From the NCBI GenBank assembly GCA_964612925.1, contig CAZTFU010000014.1, positions 1-42,613 of the forward strand: 42,613 nucleotides of DNA. Direction: 5' to 3'. Shown piece by piece: positions 38,679-42,613 of the stretch. Every line of letters starts with the position of its first letter. Position 1 is the first letter of the stretch. The stretch is from Phil1 sp964612925. GTDB taxonomy: Bacteria; Bacillota; Clostridia; Christensenellales; CAG-138. Position numbers and translations under genes: made by a program. The notes under the pieces were generated by a model. That model was not told where the DNA came from and made no database searches. It was given only the letters and a program-made list of their open reading frames with translations.

Positions 38679-41600
38679 ATGAAGAAACTGAAATTAACGT
38701 TGTCTCTGCTTCTTGCATTGTGCATGATGCTGAGCATCATACCCATGGGCGCCCTTGCGGAGGAGGGGGAGAATGACATTCCCCGTGAGGACGGCACGGT
38801 TCAGGAGGGAAGTGTTCCCGCCGAACCCACTATTGAGGATGAAAATGCGGTAATTCCCGCCGAGGAAGCTCCCGCGGAGGAAGATGTTCCTACGGTTGTG
38901 GATGTTTCCACTCAGGCTGACGATACCGACGGTACTTTCTATCGCATTCTTCATTTGGATTGCGGTCGTAAGTATTTTTCTAAAGACTGGATTATTGCGC
39001 TGATCAACGAAATGGCAGCAGCAGGATATAACCAGCTACAGTTGGCCTTTGGTAATGATGGTCTGCGTTTCCTGCTGAATGATATGTCTGTTACAGTTGA
39101 TGATAGTACTACTTATTCAAGCGAAAGCGTTGCCCAAGGCATTAAGAAAGGTAATACAAATTACTACGATGCCGGCGAAGTAAACGAATTGACCGAAACA
39201 GAGATGGACGAAATTATTGCCCATGCAAAAACGAAGGGCATTGAAATTGTTCCCCTTCTGAATTCTCCCGGTCACATGGATGCAATTCTTACCGCGATGA
39301 CCGAACTGGGCATTAGCAGCCCTGCATATAGTACCTCCAAAACAACGGTTGATCTGAACAATACTACAGCGGTTGCGTTCACTCAGGCGTTGGTAAAGAA
39401 ATATGTGGATTATTTTGCATCCAAAGACTGTAAATTCTTCAATATCGGTGCCGATGAGTATGCAAATGATGTTAATAATAATCCGCAGTTTAGCAGTATG
39501 TTAAACAATGGCTATTACGAAAAATTTGTCGAATACCTCAACACCCTTGCGGGATATGTTGCAGGAAAGAATATGACTCCTCGTTGCTTTAACGATGGTG
39601 TTTACTATAATGAGGTAACGGACAAGGGCGCACCAAACGAAAATCTTCAGGTTTGTTATTGGTCTTCAGGGTGGCCTGGATTTTCGGTAGCAAAATCTTC
39701 TTTCTTGGCAAGTAAAGGCTTAAAGCTGATTAACACTAACGGTGACTATTACTATGTGCTGGGCAAAGAAAATGAAATGAATGTCGCAAAAGACTATAAA
39801 AATGCTCTGAATTTTAATAACAGCACATTTATCAATAATATAACTATTTCCAACCCCATCGGTTCCATGTTCTGTATCTGGTGTGATTCTCCAAATGCAC
39901 AGACAGAGATTCAGGTTGCTGCCAATACCCGTATGATCCTTCGCGTTATGGCGGCGCGTATGCAGAATTCCAACGAATATTCTGGCGAGAACGTTATCGT
40001 TGAAGGCGGCTTCAATGCCGATGGAACCATCAATACAACATCCGACGGTGGGGACAGCGGTGTTGACAGCAACACAAACACTGTAGAAGTAAACATTAAA
40101 GTTGGCGAGACAAAGACGTTTGACATTACCGATGCGGAAGCAGGCGAAAAGATCACGGGTGAAGATGCGTACATTGCTACGGCGAATGTAACAAAAACCG
40201 AGGGAGTCGCAGCTTCTTCGATTACTCAAGTTACCACCATTACATCCGGAAAGAAGTATATTATCGGTACTTATAGCGGCAATTACGTTGTGACCAATAC
40301 TGTCAGTACCGGCAACCAATGGAACGCAACCGGACTTAACATCTCCAATCTTACCATTAGTAATGATAACCTCACGGCTCTGTTGCCCTATGCGTGGACA
40401 ATCACGCAGTCTGGCGATGGATACACGGTACGGGATGCAAACAATAAATGCCTGACAATTGCGTCATACAATAATAACGTATCGCTGTCCGACAGTGACA
40501 AAGTGCTGACGATCGAAACTAAAGACGGCAAATTTGCGTTTATCAGTGGTAACTACGATCTGAATAACTTCGGCGGCGGAAACACTCTTGCATCGAGTTA
40601 TACCGTGGAGTATACGACACAAGGCAAAACGGGCGACCTTTGGACGCTCTACGAAATCACCGAACAGACCGATGCGTCCACCACCCTTACCATCACCGGA
40701 ATGGGCGAAGGTGAAACAAACGTGACCATTGACGGTACTACCTATACCATTAAAGTTACCGCTCCAACTGTGGAAGAGAACAAGACTATGGCCTTCAACG
40801 AGACTATTACTTTGCCAGAAGGCGCAACAAACGTTAAAGTAGCAGATAACAGCACTGTAGTTACCTATACCGACGGCAAGCTCACTGCAGGAACTACCGA
40901 AGGAACTGCCGGGGTAACATTTAATACCGTAAATGCAGGAAATAAAGTCACTGCCGAGTATACATGGAATATCACGGTGACTAAGATCGACCTTAGCAGC
41001 GTCAAGGATCTTAATATTGAATACTGGATTACAAACGGTAGGGTAGTGAAATCCGAAAAAAATAAAGAAACTGAGTATTCCGTATCGGCGCAGACAGCAT
41101 ATGGTGAGGAAGGCGTGGATGTAAGCACATTCCTACCGGAAAATGGTAGAAAGTATGCTAACGGGACAGTAGAAGAGCGCGAGTTGGACTACTGGCGTTG
41201 TCGCCTGCTGGATACGACAAAAACAAACAGCAGTACATCCGGAAGAGAGGAGCAGACTACTGACGCCGGCGATGATGAAACCTGTAGCGGCACCGGCTTT
41301 ACCAAGGTGCGCTACTATAATGGCACATGGGCAGTGTATACCGAGAATGATAAATGGGTAGACGTTTCTGATGATCATCAGTTGGTTGCCTACTATATGG
41401 AGATTCTCAATATTTCGACTGAGCTGTATGTGAACGCGGCAGACTGGGGTAAAAAGGGCGACGGATCACCCGCTAGTGACTATCTTTCCTCAGCTAACTA
41501 TTGTACCGTTACCCTTCGGGTTGTATATGAGGATGGCACCATCAACCCTAGCGGCACCACTGCGAGTGATTTGAAAAATAATACAATTTGCTATGGCTAT

Positions 41601-42613
41601 TGGACTAATGGACGTGGTATTGGTACTTTGAATCTGATCGGTCTTGCAAACTACCAGATCTATAAGGTCGAGGCAGAAACCGGCGAATCGAATATTTACT
41701 TTAGTAATGGTGACTGGGGTACTACAACTGTGACCGAATTTGACTGGGACGACAACGTCATGACAGTATATGATGGTGATCCTGTCGATTCATATACGAT
41801 TCATAATGATTCCAACAACCCCTCCAAAGAAGATTACTATGAAAACCTGATGTGGGACGAGAATAAAGAAGCCATTCTGATCACTGTCTACGTCAAGGCC
41901 AAGAAGACCGACGATTCTCTGACCGTTGTCTACTACGATGAGAAGTTTAACGCTGAGCTGTATAAATACAATATTACCGTGGAAAGCGGCCATAGCTTTG
42001 CCAAAAATATCGTGAACGGACAGGGGGACAGCACCGCTTGGGAAAGCGTGAAAGCATTTGGTGAAAATAGCAACAGAAAGGATGTCACGGGTTACGGTAT
42101 TGTGAATACTTTGAGTGTTACCCAGTATTTCCGGACGGATCTGACCAAAGTGCCCGAAGCTGTAGGTAAATATCACAGTGATTTGTATACTTATACCGGC
42201 TCTGAATTGAAAGATGACTGCAAGACGCTGTATCTGTACTATACCATCAATACCAACATTTTGAAGCCGAACTTTGTTGTCGACTTTGGTTTGCCCATTA
42301 CATTTAATCTGTCTGAATTGGTTAGTACAACGCAAACCGTGAAGAGCGTAGACAAGTGTGAAGCCAAATACGGTAAAGTGGATTATAATAGCGATACGCG
42401 GGAGTTTACCTATACACCGACCGGAATTCTGCGAAGTGTTGATGTTTTGTCAATCGCTTTGACATTTGATGGGGAAACAAATTCATCCACCACCAACGTG
42501 GGCGTAACTCCCGCCACATCGGTGTTCTACGAGGAAAGCTTCCTGACTTATACAGCAAATTGGACTGGCGCGGGTACTGCACTATCCTCCAAACAGGAAG
42601 CCGAAAAGCTTGG
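38679..42613 (+). CDS. Secreted multidomain GH20 glycosidase, lacto-N-biosidase-like (partial)
   Basis: At least 1311 residues are visible and the frame is open at the window end. It has a signal peptide (MKKLKLTLSLLLALCMMLSI, cut near GALA-EE), then an acidic Glu/Pro/Val linker to about 70. A GH20 barrel runs from about 87 (FYRILHLDCGRKYFSKDWI) to about 430. The catalytic pair is Asp259-Glu260 in NIGADEYAND, with PLLNSPGHMDA and CYWSSGW as other family marks. The strand pattern resembles lacto-N-biosidases more than simple hexosaminidases (by recall). After 470 come a ricin-like region (KKYIIGTYSGNYVVTN onward), Ig/BIG2-like domains and long Thr/Asn-rich beta domains. It would act outside the cell on host glycans. 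GAGGAGG precedes the ATG. Confidence 0.88.
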   Translation, partial: MKKLKLTLSLLLALCMMLSIIPMGALAEEGENDIPREDGTVQEGSVPAEPTIEDENAVIPAEEAPAEEDVPTVVDVSTQADDTDGTFYRILHLDCGRKYFSKDWIIALINEMAAAGYNQLQLAFGNDGLRFLLNDMSVTVDDSTTYSSESVAQGIKKGNTNYYDAGEVNELTETEMDEIIAHAKTKGIEIVPLLNSPGHMDAILTAMTELGISSPAYSTSKTTVDLNNTTAVAFTQALVKKYVDYFASKDCKFFNIGADEYANDVNNNPQFSSMLNNGYYEKFVEYLNTLAGYVAGKNMTPRCFNDGVYYNEVTDKGAPNENLQVCYWSSGWPGFSVAKSSFLASKGLKLINTNGDYYYVLGKENEMNVAKDYKNALNFNNSTFINNITISNPIGSMFCIWCDSPNAQTEIQVAANTRMILRVMAARMQNSNEYSGENVIVEGGFNADGTINTTSDGGDSGVDSNTNTVEVNIKVGETKTFDITDAEAGEKITGEDAYIATANVTKTEGVAASSITQVTTITSGKKYIIGTYSGNYVVTNTVSTGNQWNATGLNISNLTISNDNLTALLPYAWTITQSGDGYTVRDANNKCLTIASYNNNVSLSDSDKVLTIETKDGKFAFISGNYDLNNFGGGNTLASSYTVEYTTQGKTGDLWTLYEITEQTDASTTLTITGMGEGETNVTIDGTTYTIKVTAPTVEENKTMAFNETITLPEGATNVKVADNSTVVTYTDGKLTAGTTEGTAGVTFNTVNAGNKVTAEYTWNITVTKIDLSSVKDLNIEYWITNGRVVKSEKNKETEYSVSAQTAYGEEGVDVSTFLPENGRKYANGTVEERELDYWRCRLLDTTKTNSSTSGREEQTTDAGDDETCSGTGFTKVRYYNGTWAVYTENDKWVDVSDDHQLVAYYMEILNISTELYVNAADWGKKGDGSPASDYLSSANYCTVTLRVVYEDGTINPSGTTASDLKNNTICYGYWTNGRGIGTLNLIGLANYQIYKVEAETGESNIYFSNGDWGTTTVTEFDWDDNVMTVYDGDPVDSYTIHNDSNNPSKEDYYENLMWDENKEAILITVYVKAKKTDDSLTVVYYDEKFNAELYKYNITVESGHSFAKNIVNGQGDSTAWESVKAFGENSNRKDVTGYGIVNTLSVTQYFRTDLTKVPEAVGKYHSDLYTYTGSELKDDCKTLYLYYTINTNILKPNFVVDFGLPITFNLSELVSTTQTVKSVDKCEAKYGKVDYNSDTREFTYTPTGILRSVDVLSIALTFDGETNSSTTNVGVTPATSVFYEESFLTYTANWTGAGTALSSKQEAEKL

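Overview
The window looks like chromosome from an anaerobic, probably gut-dwelling, spore-forming Clostridia-type Bacillota. The support is SpoVT, RadA, the dnaX-ybaB-recR order, PlsY, a CpsB-type (Gram-positive) phosphatase, a large secreted GH20 glycosidase, Shine-Dalgarno starts close to AAGGAGG and heavy use of ATA isoleucine codons. I cannot name a genus. No rRNA, tRNA or CRISPR array was seen.

Layout. 1-482: two tandem copies of a hairpin-rich ~183-bp repeat, then the gap terminator. 483-2624 (minus): glyceraldehyde-3-phosphate dehydrogenase and a GtrB/DPMS-like glycosyltransferase. 2785-8206 (plus): a membrane-anchored propeller-like protein, radA, a small HEYGH protein, and an ABC ATPase/permease pair. 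8207-9510: accessory pocket with a structured repeat, a hicAB toxin-antitoxin pair with a visible operator, and a ~308-bp MITE-like element with long terminal inverted repeats. 9511-10760 (minus): ECF sigma factor and a membrane partner. 10956-13419: oligoendopeptidase F and a cyclase-family hydrolase. 13644-17177: an AT-rich, foreign-looking restriction-modification island (XRE regulator, two C5 cytosine methyltransferases, a PLD/NgoFVII-like endonuclease), every junction overlapping. 17467-22142: metG, GNAT, tatD, polysaccharide deacetylase and an HD protein. 22567-23574: a small secreted Cys protein and a lipoprotein sharing one short module. 23645-23810: second, inverted copy of the structured repeat, after trpS (minus). 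24939-30063: dnaX, ybaB, recR, an orphan lipoprotein, plsY, spoVT. 30145-34750 (minus): an exopolysaccharide control operon (CpsB phosphatase, Ig-like protein, two fused Wzz/BY-kinases with Gly-Tyr tails) behind a near-consensus promoter. 35188-38562 (plus): a compact RiPP-like operon (PqqD-like protein, membrane protein, Cys-containing candidate precursor, HPr-kinase-like protein, radical SAM/SPASM enzyme). 38679-end: a secreted multidomain GH20 enzyme that runs off the window.

The two most interesting items are the RiPP-like operon, whose gene set does not match a class I can name, and the structured 3' repeat, whose two copies are ~85% identical and keep a long stem through compensatory changes. 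The two-methyltransferase/PLD-nuclease system, the hexanucleotide-encoded Gly-Tyr kinase tails and the shared Cys/His module come next.
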